From the NCBI GenBank assembly GCA_964559435.1, contig CAZLHI010000002.1:119157-183156 (forward strand): a DNA stretch of 64,000 bases, given 5' to 3'. The translations under genes and the position numbers were made by a program. This stretch comes from Hebobacterum sp964559435. GTDB lineage: Bacteria > Armatimonadota > Hebobacteria > Hebobacterales > Hebobacteraceae. The notes beneath the pieces were generated by a model, which saw nothing but the letters and a program-made list of their open reading frames with translations, did no database searches and was not told where the DNA came from. This document shows positions 52,073-61,015 of the stretch, piece after piece; position 1 is the stretch's first letter; every line of letters starts with the position of its first letter.

Positions 52073-53029
52073 TCACTCTGCGGCAAACCGTCGGCCGACC
52101 GGGGCCTCCACCTGGGAGGCGATAGAATTCACGACGGCCGTTGCACTGCGTCCCGACAGCCTGGCCTCCGGGGTCAGGATGAGTCTGTGGGCCAGCGCAG
52201 GCCCGGCCAATGCCTTCGCATGATCGGGCAGGACGAAGCTCAGGCCTTCAACGGCGGCATGAGCCTGGCCGGACCTTAGCAGCGCGAGGGAGCCCCGCGG
52301 GCTCGCGCCAAGTGCGACATCGGCGTGACTGCGGGTGGCCTGAACCAGTCTGACCATGTAGTCGCGTACCTTCTCGTGAACGAAAACCTGCCTGACCTTC
52401 GCCTGGGAATCGAGGAGCTCGTCGGTGGTGACCACCTGGCGGACCTGCTCGACCGGATGTCTGAGCTGAAGGCGCAGCAGAATCTCGCTCTCGGCCTCCG
52501 ATGAGGGATAGCCGATCGTCATCCGAAGCAGGAAGCGGTCGAGCTGGGCCTCGGGAAGCGGGAACGTCCCTTCGTATTCAATGGGGTTCTGAGTGGCCAT
52601 GACGCAGAACGGCGCGGCCAGCTTGCGCGTGACCCCGTCCACGGTCACCTGCCGTTCCGCCATGGCCTCCAGAAGTGCGGACTGCGTTCGTGGGGGGGCT
52701 CGGTTGATCTCGTCGGCGAGAACAATGTTGGCCATGACGGGCCCGGGGTTGAACTCGAACTGACCTGTCTTCTGGTTGAAGACGGACAGGCCGGTGATGT
52801 CTGTGGGGAGCAGATCGGGAGTGCATTGTATGCGGCGAAAGGTCGCCCCGATGGATAGAGCAATGCTGCGCGCGAGCATGGTCTTTGCCACACCGGGCAC
52901 ATCCTCTACAAGCAAGTGGCCGTCGGCGAGAAGCCCGATGACGGCCACGCGGACAGCTTCCGGCTTGCCCACGATAACTTGCTCAACGTTTGCGGTGAGG
53001 CGCGCGGCGATTTCCGACACAGTCGGCAT
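52073..53029 (-). CDS. MoxR-family AAA ATPase
   Basis: 318 aa from the ATG at 53029 with GGAG 9 nt upstream. Walker A region LLVEDVPGVAKTMLARS, Walker B IVLADEINRAPPRTQSALLEAM, and sensor ATQNPIEYEGTFPLPEAQLDRF. MoxR ATPases are chaperones that normally sit with DUF58/VWA genes. Here none adjoins: the EamA gene converges on one side and a nitroreductase lies on the other. Confidence 0.92.
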   Translation of the reverse strand: MPTVSEIAARLTANVEQVIVGKPEAVRVAVIGLLADGHLLVEDVPGVAKTMLARSIALSIGATFRRIQCTPDLLPTDITGLSVFNQKTGQFEFNPGPVMANIVLADEINRAPPRTQSALLEAMAERQVTVDGVTRKLAAPFCVMATQNPIEYEGTFPLPEAQLDRFLLRMTIGYPSSEAESEILLRLQLRHPVEQVRQVVTTDELLDSQAKVRQVFVHEKVRDYMVRLVQATRSHADVALGASPRGSLALLRSGQAHAAVEGLSFVLPDHAKALAGPALAHRLILTPEARLSGRSATAVVNSIASQVEAPVGRRFAAE

Positions 53030-53195
53030 AGGCGCCAAACTCCGGGACAGCCGGTTGTGCTGCTATCAACAGCCCTGCTGCCACCAGAACGCTTCGACGC
53101 GGCGTAAACGGCTCCTGTATGCCTCTCGCGTGCGGAGGCAGTGCGGCCCGCCCGCTCCCGGGGGACATGTCAACCCGGACTGGGTCAATGTGCGC

Positions 53196-53223
53196 TTGAC
53201 AGGCGCCTTCCTCCCTCTATAAT
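53196..53223 (+). promoter_or_regulatory. Consensus sigma70 promoter of the nitroreductase gene
   Basis: TTGACA (53196-53201) and TATAAT (53218-53223) with a 16-bp spacer: both hexamers match consensus exactly. Confidence 0.78.
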
Positions 53224-53259
53224 CGCAGTCGCGAAGGGTTCGCACCGGAGGTGATGAGG

Positions 53260-53766
53260 GTGGAGTTCACGGCAGTGGTACGGCAGCGACGCAGCATTCG
53301 TAAGTATCGGCCGGATCCTGTTCCCCAGCCAAAGATAGACCATGTGCTGGAGGCCGCGCGTCTTGCTCCTTCCTGGGCCAACAGCCAGTGCTGGACATTC
53401 GTCGTCGTGACGGACCCGAGGGCAAAACGCCGCCTAGCCGAGGCCGGCAACGAGTGGATAGAGGAGGCGCCAGTCATTATCGTCGCCTGTGCCGATCCGA
53501 GCAAGAGCGGGGTCAAGAAAGACCAGACCTACTACCTTCTGGATATTGGAATAGCCATGGAGCACCTCGTTCTCGCAGCCACCGATGAGGGACTCGGCAC
53601 CTGCTGGATCGGCTGGTTTGACGAGCAGAAGGCGAGGAGAGCCTTGGGCGTCCCCCGGGAGATACGGGTCGTTGCGTTGACCCCGCTTGGCTATCCCGAT
53701 GAAGAGCCCGAGGCGAGGCAAAGGAGGTCACTGGGCGAGATCGTCCGTCGAGACCGCTGGGAGTGA
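53260..53766 (+). CDS. Nitroreductase-family flavoprotein
   Basis: 168 aa from a GTG at 53260; GGAGG begins 13 nt before and rules against the nearer upstream GTG/ATG. RRSIRKYRPDPVPQPKIDHVLEAARLAPSWANSQCW is the FMN-binding N-terminus (in segments RRSIRKYRPD and APSWANSQCW). DIGIAMEHLVLAATDEGLGTCWIGWF is the second signature. FMN-dependent NAD(P)H oxidoreductase; substrate unknown. Confidence 0.9.
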   Translation: MEFTAVVRQRRSIRKYRPDPVPQPKIDHVLEAARLAPSWANSQCWTFVVVTDPRAKRRLAEAGNEWIEEAPVIIVACADPSKSGVKKDQTYYLLDIGIAMEHLVLAATDEGLGTCWIGWFDEQKARRALGVPREIRVVALTPLGYPDEEPEARQRRSLGEIVRRDRWE

Positions 53767-53920
53767 ATCGCGCTGTCTTCCGGGCTACCGTTGCCGCGCG
53801 GGACCACTCAGCTATCCATCCCTCAGCTACGGCGGTGAGGCCGGATTGGCGCGCGGTGCGCGTTTATTCTGCCCCGGAGGCTGGGTAGAAGGATGCTTGG
53901 GACGACGCCTGGACCCCGGT

Positions 53921-55054
53921 ATGAGATCCACTTTGCCAGGAGAGGCCAAGCAGCAATGCCGACGCTGCGGGCACCCGTTGAGCGCGGGTGCCACCCGCTG
54001 TCCGGCCTGTCTTGGCGCGGTGAACCGTGCCATGGGCAAGCACGAGCCGTCAGAAGACATATATCTGATGCTTGTTACGGCGAATGTGCTGCGGCTTCGC
54101 CGTCAGTTCGAGTTGGCCGAGAGCCAATGCAGCGAGGTGCTTCGCCGTGACTCCGAGAACGCAAGCGCTCATTCTGTCATGGGCGATATCGCGCGCGACC
54201 GCGGCAACCTCCGGGACGCAATCGAGTGGTACAAGATGGCCTTGGATCTCAATGCTGGAAACATGGCGGATCGGAAGAAGCTCGAGGCCGTCATCGACAG
54301 GGTCTACGCCGAGGACGCGCAGACCGTGCTTGGCAGGCTGCGCGCCGATGTGACCGAGTCTCTGGGGTCGGCCGCGGCTGAGATCCGGGCGGCCCGCATC
54401 CCCTCCCCCGTTTCGGCGATGCTGGCCGCCATGGTGGCCGTCATCATCCTGGTCACCGTGGTCGTGCTCGTGCTTGGACGGGGCGCTGTCGGAGTGCCCC
54501 AGACTGCAGCCGCCGAGCCTCCCTCCTCCGGGGCCTTCACCCCGGCCGCGACAGACCCTCTGGAGCCGAAGCCGATGGATCGCGCGGCCGCCGCCGAGGC
54601 GGCTGCGACGGGGCCCCGGTTTGGCGCCGAGGTGGCCGCCATAGAAGCGGCCCTACTAGAGGGACTGCGCGAGCAGGCGAGAATAATGGACCCCAACTGC
54701 GAGGTACGGGAGGCGGAGATAAATCCTCTGGATGGCACGGCCTCGGTGCAGATATCCATGCCTCGTTTCTGGTCGTCCGAGAACACGCGCAACACAATTC
54801 TGCGGGTCGCAGCGCCGCTGGCTGCGGCCGCAGCCGAATGGGACAGCCGAATACCCAGGGTGCGTGTGAGGTGCAGTGTCCGCCAACAGGGGCAGCCGGA
54901 TCGGCTGGCGCTGGTGGCAGAGGCGGACGCCCTGCGCCTTTGGGGCCTGCTCCGGGACCCGGGCGCGTACGATCCCGAGGAGATCTTCACCATTTGGTGG
55001 GATCCCGAACTCTACCCCGAGCTGGAGTTTCCGCCCTCGCCGGGAGTACGGTAA
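53921..55054 (+). CDS. Zinc-ribbon / TPR / single-pass membrane protein
   Basis: 377 aa from the ATG at 53921; longer frames upstream lack coding features. The zinc ribbon has CRRCGHPLSAGATRCPACLG. About two TPR-like units follow (LAESQCSEVLRRDSENASAH, GNLRDAIEWYKMALDLN), then a membrane helix (MLAAMVAVIILVTVVVLVLG) and an extracytoplasmic part of 200 residues that I do not recognise. The stop overlaps the next start (TAATG). Confidence 0.75.
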   Translation: MRSTLPGEAKQQCRRCGHPLSAGATRCPACLGAVNRAMGKHEPSEDIYLMLVTANVLRLRRQFELAESQCSEVLRRDSENASAHSVMGDIARDRGNLRDAIEWYKMALDLNAGNMADRKKLEAVIDRVYAEDAQTVLGRLRADVTESLGSAAAEIRAARIPSPVSAMLAAMVAVIILVTVVVLVLGRGAVGVPQTAAAEPPSSGAFTPAATDPLEPKPMDRAAAAEAAATGPRFGAEVAAIEAALLEGLREQARIMDPNCEVREAEINPLDGTASVQISMPRFWSSENTRNTILRVAAPLAAAAAEWDSRIPRVRVRCSVRQQGQPDRLALVAEADALRLWGLLRDPGAYDPEEIFTIWWDPELYPELEFPPSPGVR

Positions 55055-55515
55055 TGGCTGAGGTCAGGGTGAGGGTATGGAGGCTTGAGCCCCACTCCTT
55101 CTCCCTGTACCTTCTCGTCCTGCTCGGCGAAAACCGCCAAATGCTCCCCATGACAATTGGCCTCTGCGAGGCGATGGCTATTCGGAGCGTCTTCCGTCCG
55201 GAGCAGTCCATACCTCGGCTGACCACGACTCATGATCTGGTGGGCGAGTTCCTGACCCGTCTGGGCGGCAAGCTGACGAAAGTCGTCATCGATGATCTCT
55301 GGAACAAGGTCTACTTCGCCAAGCTCCACATAACCCTCAATGGCGAAGTCGTCACCGTCGATTCGCGGCCCAGCGATGCTGTCGCCATTGCCCTGCGAAT
55401 GGATGCCCCCCTCTACGCGACCGATTCCGTGATGGCGGCCGCGAACGAGCCGGAAGAGCCGTCCGATTCCTCCCTGCCAGGGGGCGGTGCCGATAGCGAG
55501 TTCGAAGACCCATGA
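55054..55515 (+). CDS. Bifunctional nuclease (BFN/DUF151) family protein
   Basis: 153 aa. LPMTIGLCEAMAI and the hallmark VDSRPSDAVAIALRMDAPLYA identify the BFN family, found with DNase/RNase activity in some members. A Glu/Gly-rich C-terminal tail replaces the UVR domain of some homologues. It is translationally coupled to the zinc-ribbon/TPR gene. Confidence 0.88.
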   Translation: MAEVRVRVWRLEPHSFSLYLLVLLGENRQMLPMTIGLCEAMAIRSVFRPEQSIPRLTTTHDLVGEFLTRLGGKLTKVVIDDLWNKVYFAKLHITLNGEVVTVDSRPSDAVAIALRMDAPLYATDSVMAAANEPEEPSDSSLPGGGADSEFEDP

Positions 55516-55541
55516 GGGCCTGGTCCCGCAGGTGACCAGAC

Positions 55542-55571
55542 CGGCCGGCACAGCTCGCGACTTGCCGGCCG
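55542..55571 (+). terminator. Hairpin after the BFN gene
   Basis: Perfect 9-bp arms CGGCCGGCA / TGCCGGCCG with a 12-nt loop, 27 bp behind the stop. No T-tract follows, so it may be a Rho-independent element of weak type or only a hairpin. Confidence 0.35.
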
Positions 55572-55623
55572 CCCAGGTGTCGAATCCAATGGAGCGGGTC
55601 TCCCGCTCAGGGGTTGAGCAGAA

Positions 55624-56775
55624 ATGGGTCTGAGACACCTCTCCCATGCTGAGCTTACCGAATACGCCGACGGCGAGACCGATGCCAAGCGGTTGGCCCT
55701 CGTAGAGGCCCACCTGGGGCGCTGTCGTCGGTGCGCGCGCTCTCTTGCGCTCATTCGCGAGGCCGCATGCCTGGTTTCAGCCTTGCCGACCGCGACTGCT
55801 CCCGCCGGCCTTCGGGCCCGGTCGGCGGATGCATTCCTCGAGCAGGCCGGGGCGCCAATCTCCTGTGACCAAGCGGCGCCCTTGATGCAAGAGCACCTGG
55901 ACGGGTGTCTGTCTCCCGCTGGCGCTTTGCTTCTGAGTCGGCACGTGCAGTCCTGTCCTCCGTGCAGCGTCGAGCTTGACGCACTTGCATCCACTTCTCG
56001 TCTCTTGCGGTCGCTGCCGAGCCCCGAGTCACCGGCCTGGGTGCGCGCGAGCGTCCGCGAGGCAGCGACAAGGGTACCGCGCCGCGCACCATTCGCTCTC
56101 CAGTGGAAGCCCGCGCTGGCTGTCGCCTGCGCTGTCACTGTGCTCGGTGCGATGCTGTTGCTGCGACCAGTGGCGACGCCCGTGCTTCAGCCCATCGTAG
56201 CTGAATCCGGTGAGGAACGCTCCGACGTCGTCTCGGGCTCCTTGGAAGTCGCCTTCCGGGGAGCAGCGTCGGACGAGTCTGAGCCGGAACCAGCCGCACT
56301 GGGCGCGACCGCTGGCGACGACGAAGCCGTCGGCGGCGAGGAGGAGCCAACGCCAGCCGCCGAGCACCGGACCCCAGCACCGGTTGCGCGCACGGTCGCT
56401 CATATGGTAAAGGGGCCCGCCCCGGCTCTGGTGGCCCCCGAGGCGCCCGCGCCGGAGGTGGCCATGCCGAGCGGCTTGATGGCACTCCGAGTGGTGGCGC
56501 GGAGTGCTGCCTATGATGTGGAGGTGCAGCGGGCGATGGAGTTGGCTGCAGTACAGTTCGCCACACTGCACTCGGAAGCTCTTTCTGAGGCGACCCCGGG
56601 CCGCCTGTCGCCGCTTGGGGAACCGGGAAGCGAAGCGGGTGAAGGCGGGGAAGGCGAGGCTACTCTCGACCCGGGGGTGGGGGATTCGGTGGAGGAAGGC
56701 ACCACACCGCAGCCAACTTCCGGCGCAGGCCCCGCGCCCGAGGGGGCCAACCTGATGATAGCGCCTCTGGTGTAG
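55624..56775 (+). CDS. Membrane protein with two zf-HC2 domains
   Basis: 383 aa. Two zinc-finger anti-sigma-type domains: residues 6-40 (EAHLGRCRRCARSL) and 80-118 (RHVQSCPPCSVEL). A membrane helix at about 165-180 (ALAVACAVTVLGAMLLL) follows and a long low-complexity Ala/Pro/Glu tail. The doubled zf-HC2 and missing adjacent sigma gene are unusual. Possibly an anti-sigma factor for a sigma factor elsewhere. Confidence 0.75.
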   Translation: MGLRHLSHAELTEYADGETDAKRLALVEAHLGRCRRCARSLALIREAACLVSALPTATAPAGLRARSADAFLEQAGAPISCDQAAPLMQEHLDGCLSPAGALLLSRHVQSCPPCSVELDALASTSRLLRSLPSPESPAWVRASVREAATRVPRRAPFALQWKPALAVACAVTVLGAMLLLRPVATPVLQPIVAESGEERSDVVSGSLEVAFRGAASDESEPEPAALGATAGDDEAVGGEEEPTPAAEHRTPAPVARTVAHMVKGPAPALVAPEAPAPEVAMPSGLMALRVVARSAAYDVEVQRAMELAAVQFATLHSEALSEATPGRLSPLGEPGSEAGEGGEGEATLDPGVGDSVEEGTTPQPTSGAGPAPEGANLMIAPLV

Positions 56776-56816
56776 CGCTCAGGCACCGGGAAGTCGGTCC
56801 GTTCTCCTCGCTCGCA

Positions 56817-59060
56817 ATGAGGAATAGTACAGTTGTGGCTGCCTTTGTCGCTTGCCCACAAGCGAACAGCAGAAGCAGTCTTGTCGCCGCCCTCTCCCTG
56901 GCCTGGCTTTGCGCCGCAGTCGGGGCGGTCGCCTTCGTTGACCCCGCGACGCAAGCCGGCAGCGGCCGGGAAACTCCGGCTTCCAAGTCGGAGGAGGGTG
57001 ATGGAAGTACCGTCGCGCCAGACGGCGTCGATCCACTGAGCCTACCAGGCGCGGCTGCGTTCGACGCGGCGCCGGTCCGATCCAGACTTGACTCTCTCGA
57101 CCTGTTTGACCGCTGGTCGCTCTTCCCTGGGGCTCACATAACGCTTGGCACCGGAGGGGACATCGCAAGCGGCGGGCCCTTCGACGCTCTGCTCGGCCGG
57201 CCCAGGCCGAGCCGGCGAGAGGCCAGTCTCTACCGCTTTTCCTACACAGAAGAGGCCTTCCAGCTGACGGGCAACGTTGCCGATGCGGGACGCCGCCTCT
57301 CCGGGGGCCGCAGCTCTGACGACGGTGGTGCCGGTGAAGAAGCGAAGCTGGTCGAGCAGCACCCGGGAAAGCGGGGAGTCGATATGGCGGGCGAGTGGCG
57401 ACTCGCGCCCGGTGTCTCCTTGAGCACGACCCAGGTGAGGCGCCGCACAGACGACCCACTGGATGAGCGATATGGCCTGACAACAACACGGGCCCAGCAT
57501 GGCCTCGTACTGGGGACAGGGCGCGCAGGCGTACTGAAGGCGGCGCTGAACCTTCATCGAGAAGAATGGGCCCCCTGGACGGGAAAGCAAGGTGAGGAGA
57601 AGTGCGAGCGACAGATGGAGCTCGCGACGACCTTTGGCTCGAGCGGCGGCAGTGAACTCCGGCTCGCCACGGGTGCCCTTGACTCGAGGACGGGGCCGGA
57701 GACAGAGCATGAGAGCACGAGCGAGGCGCGCCTGAGGCTGGCGCCGGTCCGGGGTCTTCGCCTAACGGCCGACTACGAGTCGAAGGGCCGGGAAGGGGAA
57801 GACGACGAGAGTGTCGGTTCCGTGGGCGCCGCTCTGAATGTAGGGCCAGGAACGGAACTGTCAGCTACGCTGAAGCGCCTCGCCTCTGGCACGGGTGAGA
57901 CGCGGGAAGAAGGCATCAGCCTGACCACCAAGCTGGTTGGGGGGAGCCTGGACGCTGAGGAGAAGATCGCGCGCGAGAACGACGGTACCGTCCGGTCCCG
58001 GAGGTATAGCTTTGCCGGCGGGTTCGGCGGCGGCGCGGTCCAGACGAATCTCAAGATCGGCCTCACGGAGACGAGAGGCGACAGGCCCGGGGCCAAGGTT
58101 GACAGGGATGCCTCCTTCCACTTGGATCGGTCGCTCGGGCCTAGGCTGAAGCTGACCCTAGAGCACAGACACAAAGCCGATGGTACCGATGCCGAGCTGG
58201 CCGAGGAGGTCGAGACGCGCTGTGAGGTCTCGGCCGGCCTGGGCCGAGGTGCCAGCGTGACCGTCGAGGTCGCCGAGGGCAATGACTCCTGCGCGGGCTC
58301 ACTGGGCCGCCGGCGATTGGCGTTGTCCCGCGACTGGGAGTGGCTGCGCCTGAGGTTCGGGCACAGCTCCAGGGGCGAGGGCGACGAGCGGGAGTCAGTG
58401 CTTACCTACTGCGCTGATCTGCCGGCCGGCGAGCTACCCGCGTGGGCGAAAGACATTTCGAGCGCCCACCAGTTCTCCGACGCCCATGAGTACCTGATCT
58501 CGAAAGAGCCGGTTTGGGGCCGGCCGGATATGCCGTTCTCCGGCTACCGCGTGTGGGCTGCTCGACGAAGTGGGGGCGAGGACGATGGGCAAGATACCCT
58601 GGGAGCCGCGTACCGGCGGGTGATAGGCGCTCGCCACCATCTGCTGTTGGCCTTCGAGACCGGTCCTGAGGGAACGAGCGGCAGCCTGAAAGGGCGTCCG
58701 CTTTCCCTTCGGCGTCAGGTCCTGGAGATCGGCACACATCTGCCCCGCGGGCTCAATCTCCGGTGCGGATATGGACTTGATACAAGTAGTGAGTCCAGCG
58801 CGGATCGAGTAGCGCGTTTTGGCATTGGGGCTTGGGGGAAGCTAGGCGAGGGCGGGCAAGCGGAGATCGGTGCGTCGCGCACCTCCGGTGGGTGGGATGG
58901 TACGGAGCAAGACCGCACGAGTGTCAGCGTCCTTTACTCGCGTGATGTGGGAGACGAGCATCGGATAGAGTTCAAGGCCGGATATGCCTGGAGCGTGGAC
59001 GTTGGCGGAGGGCGAGATCGCGAGCGGCGGTTCGCGTTTGGCTACGAAACGCCCCTATAG
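56817..59060 (+). CDS. Large exported beta-rich protein, probable outer-membrane barrel
   Basis: 747 aa, no family recognised. A signal-like hydrophobic stretch (LVAALSLAWLCAAVGAVAFV) lies at residues 22-41. From about residue 140 the chain is a long series of amphipathic strands with charged Arg/Glu-rich turns, and it ends in RRFAFGYETPL, like strand-rich surface barrels. It follows the double zf-HC2 gene by 41 bp and may share its transcript. The start codon could be later. Confidence 0.65.
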   Translation: MRNSTVVAAFVACPQANSRSSLVAALSLAWLCAAVGAVAFVDPATQAGSGRETPASKSEEGDGSTVAPDGVDPLSLPGAAAFDAAPVRSRLDSLDLFDRWSLFPGAHITLGTGGDIASGGPFDALLGRPRPSRREASLYRFSYTEEAFQLTGNVADAGRRLSGGRSSDDGGAGEEAKLVEQHPGKRGVDMAGEWRLAPGVSLSTTQVRRRTDDPLDERYGLTTTRAQHGLVLGTGRAGVLKAALNLHREEWAPWTGKQGEEKCERQMELATTFGSSGGSELRLATGALDSRTGPETEHESTSEARLRLAPVRGLRLTADYESKGREGEDDESVGSVGAALNVGPGTELSATLKRLASGTGETREEGISLTTKLVGGSLDAEEKIARENDGTVRSRRYSFAGGFGGGAVQTNLKIGLTETRGDRPGAKVDRDASFHLDRSLGPRLKLTLEHRHKADGTDAELAEEVETRCEVSAGLGRGASVTVEVAEGNDSCAGSLGRRRLALSRDWEWLRLRFGHSSRGEGDERESVLTYCADLPAGELPAWAKDISSAHQFSDAHEYLISKEPVWGRPDMPFSGYRVWAARRSGGEDDGQDTLGAAYRRVIGARHHLLLAFETGPEGTSGSLKGRPLSLRRQVLEIGTHLPRGLNLRCGYGLDTSSESSADRVARFGIGAWGKLGEGGQAEIGASRTSGGWDGTEQDRTSVSVLYSRDVGDEHRIEFKAGYAWSVDVGGGRDRERRFAFGYETPL

Positions 59061-59166
59061 TCCCCAGGGGTTCGCCTCTGCACCTCACCTGCTCACATCC
59101 AGCTTCAAAATGTGGAATAGCTGGCATGGTGTGGCGGTTACTTGATCGCTGGCTAGTTCCGCACAT

Positions 59167-60579
59167 ATGAAGGTGAAGCCAGACATGCGCCCTCGTAGCG
59201 ATGTTCGGGCGATGCTCAAGCCCGCGCGTGTTCCCCGTGAGAGAATCGCCGCGGCATTGCGATGTCTCATTCTGCTCACCGTGTTCGCGATGGCGCGGCT
59301 GCAGCAGGAGTCGCGCAGCGCGGTCTTCGACGCGGTCGTCACGGCGGGGGCCGTCTACGTTCTGGTGACAACGTTCATCCCTTGGGGCCGCTGGGACGCG
59401 CGACGCACCAGGCTTGGGATGTTGGCGGTCGATGTCATGCTCATCACCGCCCTCATCTATACCCAGTCCGGCGTCAGGAGCGAATACTACCTTCTCTACT
59501 ACCTGCCGATTGTTCACGCCAGCGTGCGCCTGAAGCTGAGAGACGCGGCAGGTACGTGTGTGCTGGCGGCCGCCAGCTATCTGCTGGTCGGTATTCTGCA
59601 GCGGCCCGAGGCGACCGTCACGACCACCGTGATGTCGCGAGTCCTCACCTTCACGACATCGGCCGCACTGCTCGCGGCCTTCTTCATGCTGCTCTCGCGC
59701 GAGCGCCAGGCCTTCGATCGCCTCACCAGGCACTATAAGAGCGCAGCGAGGGCGAAGAGTGAGTTCCTGTCTCGGGTCTCGCACGAGTTTCGGACGCCGC
59801 TCACCGCCATTGTCGGCTTTAGCCAGCTGCTCCACGAGCACGAAAAAGAGCTGAATCCGAGTCGGCAGCACGAGTACCTTATGGTGATCAGGCAGCAGTC
59901 GCAGCAGTTGGCGCGGATGATCGAGGACATGCTGGACATCGCGCGCATCGACGACGGCCAGCTGGAGCTGCGCCCAGACGCCCACAGGCTCGCCGATATT
60001 GTGGGCTCGGCTCTTATGCTGCTGGATAGTCCCTCCGATCGCGACCGAGTGCGGGTCTCGGTCGAGACCGCCACCCCGCTGGTTTCGGTGGACCGCCGCG
60101 AGATGGAGCAAGCTCTCTCCCGGATCATCTGTGGTGCCCTTAGCGCCATAGAGGAGGGCGCAAAGGTATCGCTTCATGCCCAACCTTCGGCAAACGAAAG
60201 CGACGCGGTCGAGATCACTCTGCGGGCGCCGGGCCTGGACGTTGGCGAAGAAGACATGGCTGTGGTATTCGGGCCATCGGCTGCGGTCCTGACAGAGCGG
60301 CCGTCCAGCGGCAGGGCCCTGGGCCTGGCCGTCGCGAAGGCACTGGTGGAGATGCAGGGCGGGCGTATATGGGTGGAGGACGATGAGACAGGGGGCGCTG
60401 CGATCAGGATGACCGTGCCGAAGTGCCGGGCGAAAGAGGGGGGGCCGAACGCAATCGTAGGCTCGGAAGCTTCGGGAATCCAAGGAGCCGAGGTAGATGT
60501 CGAGGCCGAGAGTGATGATAGTGGACGACGACCCGTCGGCACGGAGGCTGGCACGCGACAGCCTGAGCCTCTCGGGTGA
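59167..60579 (+). CDS. Membrane histidine kinase with degenerate ATP-binding domain
   Basis: 470 aa (an ATG six codons later is also possible). Five to six membrane helices lie in residues 28-178. The HisKA domain is normal: FLSRVSHEFRTPLTAIVGFS with His206. In the HATPase domain the N-box Asn is Gly323 (RIICGAL), the G1 Asp is Ala354 (RAPGLDVGEED), and the second Gly of G1 is also lost, while a GRALGLAVAKAL G2-like helix remains. It should bind ATP poorly. The C-terminal 50 residues are acidic. The response regulator overlaps its 3' end by 83 nt. Confidence 0.88.
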   Translation: MKVKPDMRPRSDVRAMLKPARVPRERIAAALRCLILLTVFAMARLQQESRSAVFDAVVTAGAVYVLVTTFIPWGRWDARRTRLGMLAVDVMLITALIYTQSGVRSEYYLLYYLPIVHASVRLKLRDAAGTCVLAAASYLLVGILQRPEATVTTTVMSRVLTFTTSAALLAAFFMLLSRERQAFDRLTRHYKSAARAKSEFLSRVSHEFRTPLTAIVGFSQLLHEHEKELNPSRQHEYLMVIRQQSQQLARMIEDMLDIARIDDGQLELRPDAHRLADIVGSALMLLDSPSDRDRVRVSVETATPLVSVDRREMEQALSRIICGALSAIEEGAKVSLHAQPSANESDAVEITLRAPGLDVGEEDMAVVFGPSAAVLTERPSSGRALGLAVAKALVEMQGGRIWVEDDETGGAAIRMTVPKCRAKEGGPNAIVGSEASGIQGAEVDVEAESDDSGRRPVGTEAGTRQPEPLG

Positions 60580-60922
60580 AGCCTGGGACATTTGGGAGGC
60601 CGACGACGGCAGGTCCGCTCTGGATCTCATCCGGGCAGTGCGCCCGGACGTGATCTTGCTGGACATCACAATGCCCGAGATCGGGGGCATACCCGTATGC
60701 TCGGAAATCAAGTCTGACCCCCTCACCTCGAATGCCGAGATAGTGATCGTAAGTGCGCGGACGGAGAGTGACTTCGTGTCCGGCAGCATAGAGGCCGGTG
60801 CCAGCGAGTACGTCACGAAGCCCTTCCAGCCCGCTGATCTGGTACGCAGAGTGCGCAGGGCCCTGGGCAAGGATCGTGCCGAGGAAGAGGCTTCGGACCT
60901 CGAGGAGGAAATCCCAGCGTAG
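60497..60922 (+). CDS. Single-domain response regulator
   Basis: 141 aa from the ATG at 60497, with GAGG upstream. REC domain with the acidic pocket VDDDP, phosphoacceptor Asp56 (ILLDITMPEIGG), Ser86 and Lys108 (EYVTKPF). No output domain; the C-terminus is a short acidic tail. It is intact although the overlapping kinase is degenerate, so it may be phosphorylated by another kinase. Confidence 0.93.
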   Translation: MSRPRVMIVDDDPSARRLARDSLSLSGEAWDIWEADDGRSALDLIRAVRPDVILLDITMPEIGGIPVCSEIKSDPLTSNAEIVIVSARTESDFVSGSIEAGASEYVTKPFQPADLVRRVRRALGKDRAEEEASDLEEEIPA

Positions 60923-60932
60923 CGCAACGCCG

Positions 60933-60961
60933 TTGACACGCCCGGGTTCTTAGCCTACAAT
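60933..60961 (+). promoter_or_regulatory. Sigma70-type promoter of the START-FAD operon
   Basis: TTGACA (60933-60938) and TACAAT (60956-60961) with a 17-bp spacer, 54 bp before the GTG at 61016. Confidence 0.75.
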
Positions 60962-61015
60962 CGCACTGCGCCGCGGATTGTCCGCGGCGCGAAGTCTGCC
61001 CGCAGGAGGCGGCGA

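Noticed and set aside
58972..60939. Very long open frame (655 codons) antisense to the histidine kinase
   Set aside because: It is Arg/Asp/Gly-rich without domains and mirrors the GC-rich third positions of the kinase and regulator genes on the plus strand.
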